The notes: generated by a model from the letters alone, not told the origin. 64,000 nt of DNA from Diphasiastrum complanatum (GCA_029204225.1 CM055095.1:27392958-27456957); one strand, 5' to 3'. Numbered from the stretch's first letter, positions 25,201 to 34,890 are shown. Program-made: numbers and translations.

Positions 25201-27780
25201 AAATTGTATTTTTTTCAAGCAGATGTACCTTCCTGTGCCTTTTAATTGATATTTCCTTGTGGAATTTGCACTTTTGTCTGGTGTAAATTGCTTGTGACTG
25301 CCTCTCACCGGCTTTGGCTTTTTAGCACTCTGCCCCACAAGATTTGATGGTGGCTGATTCTCTTTAGAATAAATATCCATAGCATTCACCACATAACTTT
25401 GACTTGATGCTTCGGGGAGCTTTGCATTCACCTGACCCAATGGGCTTCGCTTAACAGACTTATAATGTCGTGATTTACTTCCAGTATCAGCTCCGAGGGG
25501 ATTGAATGGAGAACTTTCACGTAAGCCCTGCAAGCTCATATTAAATGGAACAGTCAATCTTAGGTATGTACCCCATTTTGAGTTTCTCTTAGGTATGTAC
25601 AGTTCCATACGTATGGAACAAGATTGAACAATTTGAATATTTGTACACGTATAACAATTAAAATTAGGAACAGATTTGAAATTCTTGCACTATTTAATGT
25701 GTAAAGGTCAATGTTCCCTCAACGTCAGGTTTCTATGGGGATAACATACTTAAACTTTTAAGTAAGGCATACCTGCCAGCAAGCTTCTGATCAATATGAT
25801 TGCAGACTGGAACAAATGATGAAGACTTACCTTAGTTAGAATGGGGGTTTTCATAACTTTTGGGCTCCCTTCTGAACTTGAGAGGCTCATAGGAGAACCC
25901 TGCTTCAGTGCCTGTATAGACACAACAAGTCTCCTTTATGAGAGGCGTTTGTGCATAGCTTGAAACTCATTCGGCTTCAAAATGACAAAAGCTTTTAACA
26001 CTAACAGTTACATTCAACTACTTAGGCATATATGCACATTTCTGAAGAGTTGAATGGAGTGACGATGGCGGTTTCTTACCGTTGCAGGGCAGTGTGTACA
26101 TTCATTCCACATATACAGAATGTAACCAGTCTTTTATGTACAAAATGGACAAAAAACTCAATGTAGGCAGATAAAACGATATAAGCTCCTTCCACATACA
26201 CAAGAACCTTCCTACACGTACAAAACAGGAAAAATTCCATGTAAGAACGATGAGGTTCCAAGCGGTACATCACTGGATCAATGTTTCATGCGAAGTCGGT
26301 TTGTACCTTACAGAACCATGAGCTGAATAACCTTTAAAAGGTCAAAATGACATTAGAGAAGCTCTTTGTCTTGTTGGTGACTCTCAATGTTGCCAACATA
26401 CTTTCATACAGCCCATAGCATATAGGTTCCAAATCAATTCAAATCAGCTTGATTCTTTTTTCAACTTCCAAATCAAGCACTGACTACACAATTTGAATGT
26501 TCTTGAAGAAAGAAATTTCAAGAACGAAAGAAATCTTGAGAGTAACATAGAGAAAAAAGGCCACACCATTGCCAAAAGTATCAAGATTGCTCCATGGATT
26601 TTCTCGGAGATGTTTGATGTTTCTTGGGGCTTCGTGTAAGCTTTTTGGGTTCATCAGCAAACTCTTCATTCCTTTGTGGTGTTCGACCGACCTTGATTGG
26701 TTGAAAAACCAATCAAGAAGACTTTCAAAGTTGGTGAAACATTGTGTGGAACAGAAACACCAAGTTAAAAAAATTGTATCATGATTCTTTGGAGCTATGT
26801 TTAAAGTAATGCCAAAGTTTGTTATATACACATATGCCATGAGATATACTCTGTCGTCGAAATATGCGAGACCTTTACAGAATAGTATTTCCAGTTAGTT
26901 TGTTTTTTTTAGCAAAATAGCTTCTTGTAGTCCCAAATTGCAATGCATGTCAAACACCTATTTGCTTTTCAAAAGAAGTGTCTAAAGGTAAACAAAGTGT
27001 GAACTCAAAGGCAATTCAAAAAATTATCCTCGTGTTTGATAAAGTTAAATTTCATATGAGGATCAAAATCTCAGAATTTTCATTCTTAAAAAACATATCA
27101 AGACTATGAGCGCCAAAATCCTCTCATTTTTGGTTTGCCTCTAGCCATGAGACTCTAGCCTTTGAAAATAGAAAGAAAAACAAGCACTTCAAATGAAAAC
27201 GATAACGTTCGATCCGCAGAATACAAAAGCCTGAGTCTTCCTGGAATGAGCTCTTGTGCTCATAGCATAGCAGAAACAAGGGTGGGTTAATTAAAGGTGC
27301 AAAAAATATGCAATGTTATGCAAGGATGAGAAAGGTTTTGATACAGTGACCAAAAAATACACAAAGACAGGGGTAAACAAAATATTTCCGAACGAGAAAG
27401 AGATCTATGAAGCGTCATCAGAAGACCTAACATGTATCTTAGAAGCATTAGGGTATGAAAACGCAGGACTACATTGCCCATAGAAAGAGCAGCTGCTATA
27501 TGAATGTGGACTGCTGCTAACAGAATACACATTTGGAAGCACCATCGTCAACAATCATTTAAGGAAAGCCAGCAGAAAAATGGAATGCTTAAACAGGAAA
27601 AAACAGGCAAGAGTGAATGCCATTGGGAGGGTAAGTTACATGTGCAGAGAGCAAACGGTGAAGCTGACTTGTCCGAGAGAAGGCGTCGTCGCTGTCAGGT
27701 GAATGAGCAATGGCGCTCAACGAAAATGGCATGAGTTCCATCAGATCTTCCTCCTCGTCTTCCACTACCGCCTTCGCCAT
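16122..27780 (-). CDS. CENPC: Centromere protein C (CENP-C), 11 exons
   Basis: CENP-C bridges CENH3 nucleosomes to the outer kinetochore. Proposed coding exons (minus strand): 27640-27780, 25831-25911, 25229-25527, 24641-25135, 23226-24550, 23023-23114, 22747-22885, 22561-22661, 17987-18071, 17210-17317, 16122-16261. All introns are GT...AG, every junction keeps phase, and the sum is 3,006 nt (1,001 residues plus stop). Identity rests on the CENP-C motif in exon 10 (RRSTRIRLKPVEYWRGEK, then LYGRVH, about residues 930-953) and the C-terminal tail in exon 11 (SVIGVKHGSP, FKIDSFVAEKYDHLVKFAA). Both align with Arabidopsis CENP-C (RRSTRIKSRPLEYWRGER; VIGIKYASP; KSFVSDEYKKLV). The middle is fast-evolving, as is usual for this family, and shows duplicated exons. 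The protein is longer than the roughly 700 residues of Arabidopsis. Extra small exons in the 1.7- and 4.5-kb introns cannot be excluded. Identity is near certain; middle exons are supported by splice signals and phase only. Confidence 0.9.
16425..16660. repeat. Tandem duplication in CENP-C intron 10
   Basis: Two copies of a unit of about 125 bp sharing 'gatgtcttagctcattgcat', 'tattggtagggggtaagctt' and 'caacaaaacagac'. It lies inside the 948-bp intron 16262-17209. Confidence 0.8.
17210..17317 (-). CDS. CENPC: CENP-C exon 10 carrying the CENP-C motif
   Basis: Bounded by AACACAG| and CACAAAA|GTATGT. Spliced to exon 9 (17987-18071, ending LESFPRK) it gives PRKGAGTTWVDGARRSTRIR, the hallmark nucleosome-binding motif with the conserved arginines and the YW pair that contacts the CENH3 tail in studied homologues. 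It ends in the also conserved GE+.LYGR(V/I)H. Confidence 0.97.
18830..19413 (-). pseudogene. Copia gag/protease fragment in CENP-C intron 8
   Basis: Minus strand, same sense as the gene. The zinc knuckle CKYCKRTNHEIQDC (CX2CX4HX4C) is followed in another frame by a protease active-site region EWFLDFGATQHMTSHQEWF, with D-F-G where D-S/T-G is expected. A minus-strand primer-binding site (TGGTATCAGAGC) lies upstream at 19402-19413. It is truncated and carries frame breaks. Confidence 0.8.
19414..20226 (-). mobile_element. Copia 5' LTR in CENP-C intron 8
   Basis: Non-coding sequence directly upstream, on the minus strand, of the primer-binding site at 19402-19413, so it should be the 5' LTR. The outer boundary is approximate. 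It contains a perfect tandem duplication of a 30-bp unit (19491-19520 and 19521-19550). Confidence 0.55.
20227..22560. other. Remainder of CENP-C intron 8
   Basis: No exon or known repeat recognised. Several open frames occur by chance in low-stop sequence on the minus strand at 20.3-21.8 kb; they lack domain signals. Confidence 0.5.
22561..23340 (-). repeat. Two-exon tandem duplication in CENP-C (exon 5 end + exon 6, copied as exons 7 + 8)
   Basis: The end of exon 5 (LFVESHGCPEDLGERDSSLE, IENIEVAQV) and exon 6 (NCISNSE...EPTLLPSEKTLEAVCNK) recur as exon 7 (LLFESDGCPEDLTERNSSAE, SENIEAAQV) and exon 8 (DCVLN...EPILLSSDQTSEAVCNK). Repeat spacing is about 450-480 bp. Donors match (GCAA|GTA; AACAAG|GTCAT) and phases match, so both copies can be spliced in frame. 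In the copy a CAG acceptor (TATTGTGCAG at about 22886-22895) has appeared inside what was coding sequence. Confidence 0.85.
23785..23949 (-). repeat. Internal 27-residue duplication in CENP-C exon 5
   Basis: Two adjacent copies of ATP(D/E)(T/M)SPTPPSN, then (P/S)LALLGFQKA(F/C)KRA. The nucleotide copies are nearly identical, so the duplication looks recent. It follows the segment DDAFDAYYRARDALFESPVG. Confidence 0.9.
24641..25527 (-). repeat. Tandemly duplicated CENP-C exons 3 and 4
   Basis: Exon 3 (25229-25527) and exon 4 (24641-25135) end in matching sequence: SHKQ..(T/S).D..AN..R....KGTGR, with the identical donor context aca-gga-AG|GTA, both phase 2. The exon that follows each also starts alike (RVFTGLELN in exon 4, RISTKLELNL in exon 5). 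The intervening introns are short, 93 nt (25136-25228) and 90 nt (24551-24640). Confidence 0.8.
25831..25911 (-). CDS. CENPC: CENP-C exon 2
   Basis: 81 nt, phase 0 at both ends, bounded by TATACAG| and ACTAAG|GTAAGT. It encodes ALKQGSPMSLSSSEGSPKVM followed by KTPILTK. It is rich in SP/TP sites. Recognised only through its consensus splice sites and fit with the neighbouring exons. Confidence 0.7.
25912..27639. other. CENP-C intron 1
   Basis: 1.7 kb without recognised coding exons. It contains a perfect 11-bp stem with a GAAA loop at 26692-26717 (cttgattggtt / aaccaatcaag). Small additional exons could be hidden here. Confidence 0.5.
27640..27780 (-). CDS. CENPC: CENP-C exon 1 (start codon)
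   Basis: Encodes 47 residues: MAKAVVEDEEEDLMELMPFS, then SLSAIAHSPDSDDAFSRTSQ and LHRLLSAH, ending CAT|GTAACT in phase 0. The layout (acidic start, a short 'LSLF/FSLS' motif, then '..THTLLQS / ..QLHRLLS') resembles the plant CENP-C N-terminus. This ATG was chosen because an upstream one in the frame would translate the GA microsatellite as Arg-Glu repeats. Confidence 0.7.
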
Positions 27781-27795
27781 CCCTGTCTCTCGCTC

Positions 27796-27796
<1 letters not shown>

Positions 27797-27828
<32 letters not shown>
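27797..27828 (-). repeat. (GA)16 tract just upstream of the CENP-C start
   Basis: 32-bp CT on the plus strand, GA on the gene's sense strand, 16 bp 5' of the ATG and so probably in the 5' UTR or core promoter. Such GA tracts are known in plant 5' UTRs as GAGA-type binding sites; a role here is inference. Confidence 0.85.
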
Positions 27829-27832
<4 letters not shown>

Positions 27833-27861
27833 TCGTCTTTTGTCTTTCGCTTTACTTTAGA

Positions 27862-27866
27862 CCGTT
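27862..27866 (-). promoter_or_regulatory. AACGG core, possible mitosis-specific (MSA/MYB3R) element
   Basis: The minus strand reads ATCAACGGTCT about 82 bp upstream of the CENP-C ATG. AACGG is the core bound by three-repeat MYB factors at G2/M genes, which suits a kinetochore gene, but the flanks match the consensus poorly and a single 5-bp core is weak evidence. Confidence 0.25.
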
Positions 27867-27899
27867 GATCGGACTCCAAACAAAAGCTTTAAATTTGAT

Positions 27900-28720
27900 T
27901 AAATGCAAACTATAGGGTCACATGGATCATCTTCGACCTGCCTTCCATTTAAGGTCTCTCAATTTGTATTCCCCTTAGGGCTATGTCCCATCTTCGGGAT
28001 GGGCCCCTTTTTCTCACCCTCTAGGTGCCTCGTATCTAAGAAGCACGTAGTGCTTTGGCCCCAGCGCGCTTTCAACCACACGTTTTTTTTAAGGGCTGCC
28101 CACAGCGCCACGTCATCAGGCTCCCAAAAAATATATCCCACTGAGCCACATAATTGCAAATCCGATCCTCTTCTCACATGTGTGTGGGTGCCTGGGAGAA
28201 GGGCGTTGGTGCCCCGGTGCCTGAAAAAATTGCACGGGTGCCTGTGATTTCTAGCGCAACTGCCTGGGGCGCAAGTACGGGTGCTTGGGTAGGTGGCGCC
28301 GCTACTTGGAATGTCGACATGTGTCTCGGGATGCAAGCCCCGATGCCTAAGGATACGGGTGCCCAAGAAGGTGGTGCCGCTTGACCATTCGGACAAGCCC
28401 GTGCAACAACACCACATGGCGTGCACCCACTGGGCCAGGGCCAAACCTCAAGCACGTGAGGCCCCGTGCTCCTAAAGCCCCAACGCTCTGGGTGCTGCCC
28501 ACTGCCCATAGGCCACTCATCCCCATTGATGCATATCCCCAACAATCCTTAGATTGTAAAGACAATTGGGAAGCACAAATCATGGGGGTCTGTATTTTGA
28601 ATCGCAATCAGCAAAAAGGGGCCTCGTGATTTCATAAGTGCTTAGGCCCATGATATTCAAGGTTTCGGGCCCCATCCCTAGTCAATGGGGACAGGACGTG
28701 AGTAAGTGGCGAAGCACTGA
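27900..28720. other. GC-rich stretch, no gene recognised
   Basis: Noticeably more GC-rich than its surroundings, with degenerate 'gggtgcc(t/c)' phrases (for example 28186-28240 and 28356-28366). Overlapping open frames on both strands look like the by-product of GC content. It could be an unclassified repeat or CpG-rich promoter sequence. Confidence 0.4.
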
Positions 28721-28822
28721 CAAGAGAGGTGTTGCACCAAAATGGCATAACTATAAGGGCCCAAAGCTTTGATTGTTTAATGTTTAGACACAATGCAATA
28801 TCTTAAAAACATGTAATAGAAC

Positions 28823-28884
28823 TTTAAGAAATACTTTCAACTTTGTGTACACATTTAAGAAATACTTTCAACTTTGTGTACACA
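28823..28884. repeat. Perfect 31-bp tandem duplication
   Basis: Two identical head-to-tail copies (28823-28853, 28854-28884), beginning tttaagaaatactttcaact. Confidence 0.95.
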
Positions 28885-28901
28885 TTCAAGTACTCTCATC
28901 T

Positions 28902-29017
28902 CATTATGTCTATATCAGTCAAGGGCGTTGGCTCAATTGGTTATCTTGACATCCAAAGTTTCTTTGGTCTCAAGTTCGAGCCTCTCTTTGGAAACCAAGA
29001 GGCATTATGTCTATATC
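28902..29017 (+). mobile_element. Short tRNA-derived SINE with target-site duplication
   Basis: An 86-bp insert (28917-29002) is flanked by a perfect 15-bp direct repeat, cattatgtctatatc, at 28902-28916 and 29003-29017. The insert holds an RNA polymerase III A box (TGGCTCAATTGG) and a B box (AGTTCGAGCC) at tRNA-like spacing of about 30 nt. This is the structure of a tRNA-derived SINE head. No poly(A) or poly(T) tail is visible, and the 3' end can form a weak hairpin (CTCTTTGG / CCAAGAGG). Confidence 0.75.
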
Positions 29018-29710
29018 GCAATGTTTGCAATATTGAGACAAGAGCTACTATTAACTGAATATTCAACTATGCAGACCTATAGCTTGTCATTGATACACAA
29101 CCCAACTAGCTGATGGTAACAAAGTGGAACTCTTGGTAGAGAAAGAGTGGCAGTAAGGGTGGAAAAACCATTGTAGTACTTGGAAGATATACGTGAAACA
29201 ATGGTAATACATGGTAGTGGTGAGGCAGAGTCATCAAACCATTGTCAGAAAAGGCCGAAAAAAAAAGAGAGTCACAAAATTCAAATATGGAAGGGATGGG
29301 AGCGACGAGGCTTGTTCTAATTTCTTTTTGCTCTGAAATTCTGATAGAACGCACTTGTGCCCTTAAAAAATAGGCCCCTGAGATGTTGGAGTTTAATTCG
29401 ACTTCAAGTCCCTTTTGCTACAGCTTTGTAAAAAATTATAACTCAGTCTATAAACAAGAACCTACATTTTTTAACATAATCTTGATGCAAGGTTTCAGAC
29501 TCTGCAAATTTAAATTGAACCTTGAGTAGGGATCTAAGGCTTGCGGAAGTACACGAGATCTTGACGTACACATGGCTTGCATTTTTAGTCATGATCAGAA
29601 ACTGAAACACTTTTCTAACAAGAAATGCAACAATTGCCCGAAAGCTACAATGGGTGTTCACTATGATTCCCAAACTGACAGTGTTTTGTGGACGAATGCA
29701 TTGGCAATAG
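29018..29710. other. No gene seen
   Basis: No recognisable coding sequence or repeat structure before the Gypsy fragment. Confidence 0.45.
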
Positions 29711-29759
29711 TTGATTGTTATGGTTGGGGATACTTGTCATTTAGATCTAGATTCTGATT

Positions 29760-30957
29760 CAGAACCCAACAAATCACCACCACAACGATTCACCTTGGAC
29801 ACACCTATTTCATACGGGGTGAACATGATGAACGTAGCATGGTTGTCAATGGAATTTGTTCTAGAACCTGTTGAAGATTATCTAGTTTCTTCTCAGCATG
29901 CACTTTCTTATGTCGAGGAAATTGAGTTGACAGATGAGCAAGTCACATAGATCCTATGTGCTAGGACTTCAACAAATACCAGAAGTGTCCACATGCTAAA
30001 GCCTCCAAGACACCACCACCGAAAGCATTTATACCAAAGAAGAATCAACAAAAACAAAGAGACAACCATGTAATCTAAGTGGAGTGACTTACCAGGAGAG
30101 GCCATAGCAACAGTGGATGTTAACATTTGATACCATGGGATGAATGTCAAAGAGCCTCACCAGTTAGTGAGCAAAGATGTAGCAACCAACAACAATGTAT
30201 ACAGGAAAAAGAAAGTTGTCGAACCTCATGCTCAAGGGTCATCATACCAAGCTTCGACGTCAGCTTCGGGGATGTCAGAAGCAATGTAGAAACTATCACT
30301 CATGAATCAAACTAAGATCAACCTCTTGAAGAAAAGTACAAGGCACCAACCCATGATGTGCCAGAAAACTTCAAGAGTTATACCTTGGATAATGTGGTGA
30401 TAATGCTACCCAAAGCATAATGGGATGCAAATTAGGAGAAAGAAGAATAAGTCTATGAGGGACCTGCTCGCACACAATTGATGAAGAAGACAAGTTAAGA
30501 AGACAAGATTGTTCATGTGGGAGTGCAACTCACGCCCTCACAATTCACCAAGCTGCAGAAACTATTGATGGAATATAAAGACTACTTTGCATGGTCTTAC
30601 AAAGATCTAAAAGGAATACCATAATCAGTGGTTCAACATACCATACCTTTGGTCGAAGGAGCAACACCAAAGGTGAGTCGATATTATCGCTACAAACCGA
30701 ACTACACCGAGCTAATCAAGCAATAGATGCAGAAGTTGCTCGATGCCAATTTCATCTATGAAGTCGAACACACAAAATGGGTATCACCCATGGTCACTGT
30801 TCCTAATAAAAATGGCAAAATGCATATCTGTGTCAATCTGAAGGCACTTAACACTGTGACACAGAAGGACCACTTTCTCTTACCATTCATAGAAAGTGTG
30901 CTGGATCAAGTAGCTGGATTAGAAGCCTACATTTTTTTCTTAATTTCAGAGTATTAG
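29760..30957 (+). pseudogene. Gypsy spacer and reverse transcriptase N-terminal fragment
   Basis: Plus strand. The recognisable part is 30515-30945: LQKLLMEYKDYFAWSYKDLK, GIP-stop, then HTIPLVEGATPKVSRYYRYK and LLDANFIYEVEHTKWVSPMV, ending DQVAGLEAYIFF. This is the Ty3/Gypsy reverse transcriptase entry up to just before the first catalytic aspartate. Several stops interrupt it, and the palm and YxDD are absent. The preceding 0.7 kb reads as broken spacer or gag-like sequence and is less certain. Confidence 0.75.
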
Positions 30958-31038
30958 TAATACTGCTTGGATAATACAACACCAAGTCCCCCTTTACCAT
31001 TTTTCAAATGTATGCTATTGTCAATCCACTTATTAACA

Positions 31039-31050
31039 TGGTATCAGAGC
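31039..31050 (+). other. Copia primer-binding site (plus)
   Basis: TGGTATCAGAGC following ...TTAACA. A rightward Copia LTR end is therefore at 31038. The LTR itself is not delimited. Confidence 0.65.
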
Positions 31051-31288
31051 CTGATAATCCTATGTGCTTGATCAGTGGATATAATTTGTCACTAGCTCCG
31101 CAATGGAGTGAGAAAATCCCTCATAGCAGGTGAAAGGTTAGAGAGGCAAAAGTTTGAAAAAAATCTACTTTTGCTATTTTGCAAGTATTGAAGCATCAAA
31201 AGCATTATTGGGGTAGAATCCAATCTAGCATGCTCTAGCATCGATATCTTCTCCAAATCATTGATAACCTTCATCACCTGAAACACAA

Positions 31289-31300
31289 GCTCTGATACCA
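31289..31300 (-). other. Copia primer-binding site (minus)
   Basis: The minus strand reads TTTCACA|TGGTATCAGAGC directly after the LTR at 31301-31944. It faces the plus-strand site 240 bp away. Confidence 0.85.
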
Positions 31301-31944
<644 letters not shown>

Positions 31945-32837
31945 TTTTAGACTCATATAACTTTGAAAAGTCCAACTCTAAGTCTAATATAAAACTGGCC
32001 TCAAATGTGTATATGGCAATTTCTCAAACTAGGACCAATCTTAACTAAACTAGTTGATAATTTCTCTCACTGCACCTGGCACCCTTATTGCTAGCTATCA
32101 ATCACTCCTGTTACTATGCACGCCATTATGTCACCCATTTAATGTAATGTGGACCTGACTCACGATCATGCGATCATCATGTGATTCCTAGTTGGACTAC
32201 TCAGAAGGCAGATATGATCATCCTCACATGACATGGCTGCCCCTACAACCACAGATCATACGATAGAAGAGAGCTCAATGCCCCAGTGCATGATCTCTTG
32301 AAAATTCTCCAATAGAAGATCTCTGCCCTCCTCGACGAATTGCAAAATCATCAAGGAAAATTGTTTCCTATCGAGTTTTTGGATTTTTTTAGATCAAAAC
32401 TTTCAAAAGGGTTATATTCTTGATCAATTCCGATTTTCAAATATACTTACTGGAAATGGCCAATTTTTAGAGCATTGGAAAAGCCTAAGTGGTGGCTACA
32501 AGATTGCATATCAAGATTTAGGCAATTGCATGTAGAAATTGAAATAATCAATTTTCTGTGATTTTGTCAAAACCCTAATTTTGACTGGATCTCTAGATTG
32601 TGAGGTTACTGAACTTCATTTGAGTGTGTTGCAATCTTAGAAAGTGGCAAGAGTCATTAGACTGAGGATAGATCATAGGTTGATCAAGATTTCACTATGA
32701 TTTGCTTGGTATAAGTGCTAGAAGAGAATTGAGAAGTTTTATATCTTTGTGATTTCCTTTTGAAGACATTTGTTGTTGTTCAAAGGAGTGCTTTGTGCAT
32801 TGAAAGAGGTTGATAGAGAGGATCAGGTCATTGCTAC
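31945..32837. other. No gene seen; probable retroelement leader
   Basis: Non-coding sequence upstream of a Copia gag start. No primer-binding site was found close to it. Confidence 0.4.
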
Positions 32838-33170
32838 ATGGCTACATCAAGTGGAGTCATGTTGGAAGCCAATGATAGGCTTACCTCAAGTAACTATTCA
32901 TTGTGGAAAGTGAGGATGGAATCACTTCTTGAGATGAATGATGTATTGGATATTGTTGTAGGTTTGGACAACAAGATCAAAGGAGGTATGACAAGAGGGC
33001 CAAAAAGGCTCTACACATGATAACGATGAATGTTACCAATGAGCTTAAAGTGCAAATTTCAGAAGTTGCAGACAAAAGACCAAAAGCTTCTTCTTTGAAC
33101 TCATGAATATGGTGTATGAAGTGCGGTACATTTGGACATTCGAAAGAAGACTACAAATCTGTGAATGTAA
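32838..33170 (+). pseudogene. Copia gag fragment with zinc knuckle
   Basis: Plus strand. MATSSGVMLEANDRLTSSNY, then SLWKVRMESLLEMND, is a Copia gag start. A frame change near 32985 leads to YDKRAKKALHMITMNVTNEL, and a further jump to WCMKCGTFGHSKEDYK, a degraded CX2CX4HX4C knuckle (last Cys replaced by Tyr). Most of gag is deleted. Confidence 0.8.
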
Positions 33171-34590
33171 AGTATGTCGAAGGTCCTACTCAGGAAGTGC
33201 TCTTATTTCAAGATGATGCGACTACAAATTATGTTCAGGGTACCACAACACCAACCCAACAATCCAAATCAAAATTTGCACCCACAAGACACAAGCCTCC
33301 GGAGTTTGCAGCACCAGCAACGAAGATTACGAATTCGACAAAACCAGTTTCGGGAAATTGTTATAACTTTGGAGAACCTAGACATTTTTCGCCTGACTTT
33401 TCGCAGCCACGGAAGCTGATCAGATATGTACCTCTCTGCTTGAACTCTAAAGAACCAAGCCACAAATATCTTGATTGTCCACAGTCGTAGAAGCCGCATC
33501 CAAAGTACCAGTATGTTGCTACACCTGTTGTTGTTGCAGATTCGAAAGGAAAAGCCTCGGTAGATGCTATTGTACAGAGGATTGATGTTGTTGAAGACAA
33601 ACTGATGAAAACAGTTGACCAATCTTGGTCGAGCGATGTCGAAAAGCTATTCAAAGTAGCCACAAGAAGTAAAAGTTCCTCGAAGCTTGACTCGAAAGTT
33701 TCTTCTAAGAAGAGAAGAAATTCCTCGAAGAAGAAATCATCGAACAAATCTATAACAAAGGAAGATCTCAAAGATGGCCCTGATTGTGATCGTGATGTAG
33801 CAAAGCTATTTTCGAAGGATATTTTTGCAGAAGTTAAAAAACTTATCAATTCCAAATTACATACAGCTGTTGTAGAAAAGAAAGTCACATTTCGATAAAG
33901 GGAACGTTGAAATTAAGAAGTCCAAACTTTCTGATGCCATGATTGACAAGCCTATCACGAAAGCGAAGACGAAAGACTATGATATTATAATTGATATTGG
34001 CTCTCTTCGCCCCAATATAACTTCTAAACAATTGCTGACATACAACACTTATTATCACAAATAGTTAAAAGGACTTACTATCCCTAAGAAAAAGAAAGAA
34101 TTTTTCTACCAGATGTTGGCATACTATCTATTGAATTGGGAGACCTCGGCGCACTAGAAATCGACATCACAATTGCTGGATGTTTAATTGAAAATGTGCC
34201 AATTGATTCAGGTTCGAGTGTAAATATTATAACAGAAGACACTACTCATGCCTTGGGTTTGACTGATATTCAACCAACTCAACGAATATCAAGTTGGCCG
34301 ATTCGACACGAAGAAAGCTTGTTGGCGAATTAAAGGACGTCACTGTATATATTCAAGCCAAGCCTTTTACTTTAATTTATATTGTTATCAAACCACTTGA
34401 TTTGCCCTCTTATTCTATGTTGATTGGACGACCTTGGCTTTATCAGTCTAATGCAAGTGTGCATTGGAAGTCCAGAGAATTAAGATTTCAAATTGGCAAA
34501 ACTAACAACTGTAGAAAGCCAGCAGATCAAATTCTAACCTGGAGTCGAGACAGATATGAAGGAGAAACTCCAATGTCCCGACACAAGTTT
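33171..34590 (+). pseudogene. Gypsy gag tail and aspartic protease remnant
   Basis: Plus strand. Two degraded zinc-finger-like stretches (CYNFGEPRHFSPDFSQP; CLNSKEPSHKYLDCP) are followed by a basic Ser/Lys region (about 33605-33898) and a Ty3-type protease: PIDSGSSVNIITEDTTHALG with the DSG active site, then in a shifted frame YSMLIGRPWLYQSNASVHW. Several frame changes separate the parts. Where the Copia piece ends and the Gypsy piece begins (about 33.1-33.2 kb) is uncertain. Confidence 0.75.
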
Positions 34591-34890
34591 TACCTCTGAA
34601 TATTCTTCTTATGCACTCAATTAAACTTGATGCATGCTTCTGGATGGAGAAACAATTTAGTGGCCACAAAAAGAGGTTCCACAGCTGCTCGTTCTTCTCC
34701 TATTCTCAACTGCCATCTCTGGGAAAATCAATCTATGGCTACAATCACGTCACTGCCAATTCGACCACATAAGGATCCGCTTGATCTTCACTTTTTGGCA
34801 TGTCATAGAACACAATCAGAACAGGGTTTATAAGAAGCATCAGTGCCCCACAACGTCTCCATCCCGAAGTAACACTTGGCCGGATGCAAT
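34591..34890. other. Unassigned linker
   Basis: No clear family match. Probably degraded Gypsy spacer between protease and reverse transcriptase. Confidence 0.35.

Noticed and set aside
24625-25608. Considered TSO1/CPP-type or securin-type proteins for the 23-26 kb coding blocks
   Set aside because: No CXC domain is present, and exons at 17.2 and 16.1 kb in the same frame and strand carry the CENP-C motif and C-terminus.
26484-26840. 118-codon minus-strand frame inside CENP-C intron 1, considered as an exon
   Set aside because: No acceptor/donor pair fits the phase 0 to phase 0 requirement with convincing consensus, and no similarity was recognised.
27959-28607. Open frames up to 161 codons in the GC-rich block on both strands
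   Set aside because: Overlapping frames on both strands and low-complexity codon patterns indicate a composition effect; no motif recognised.
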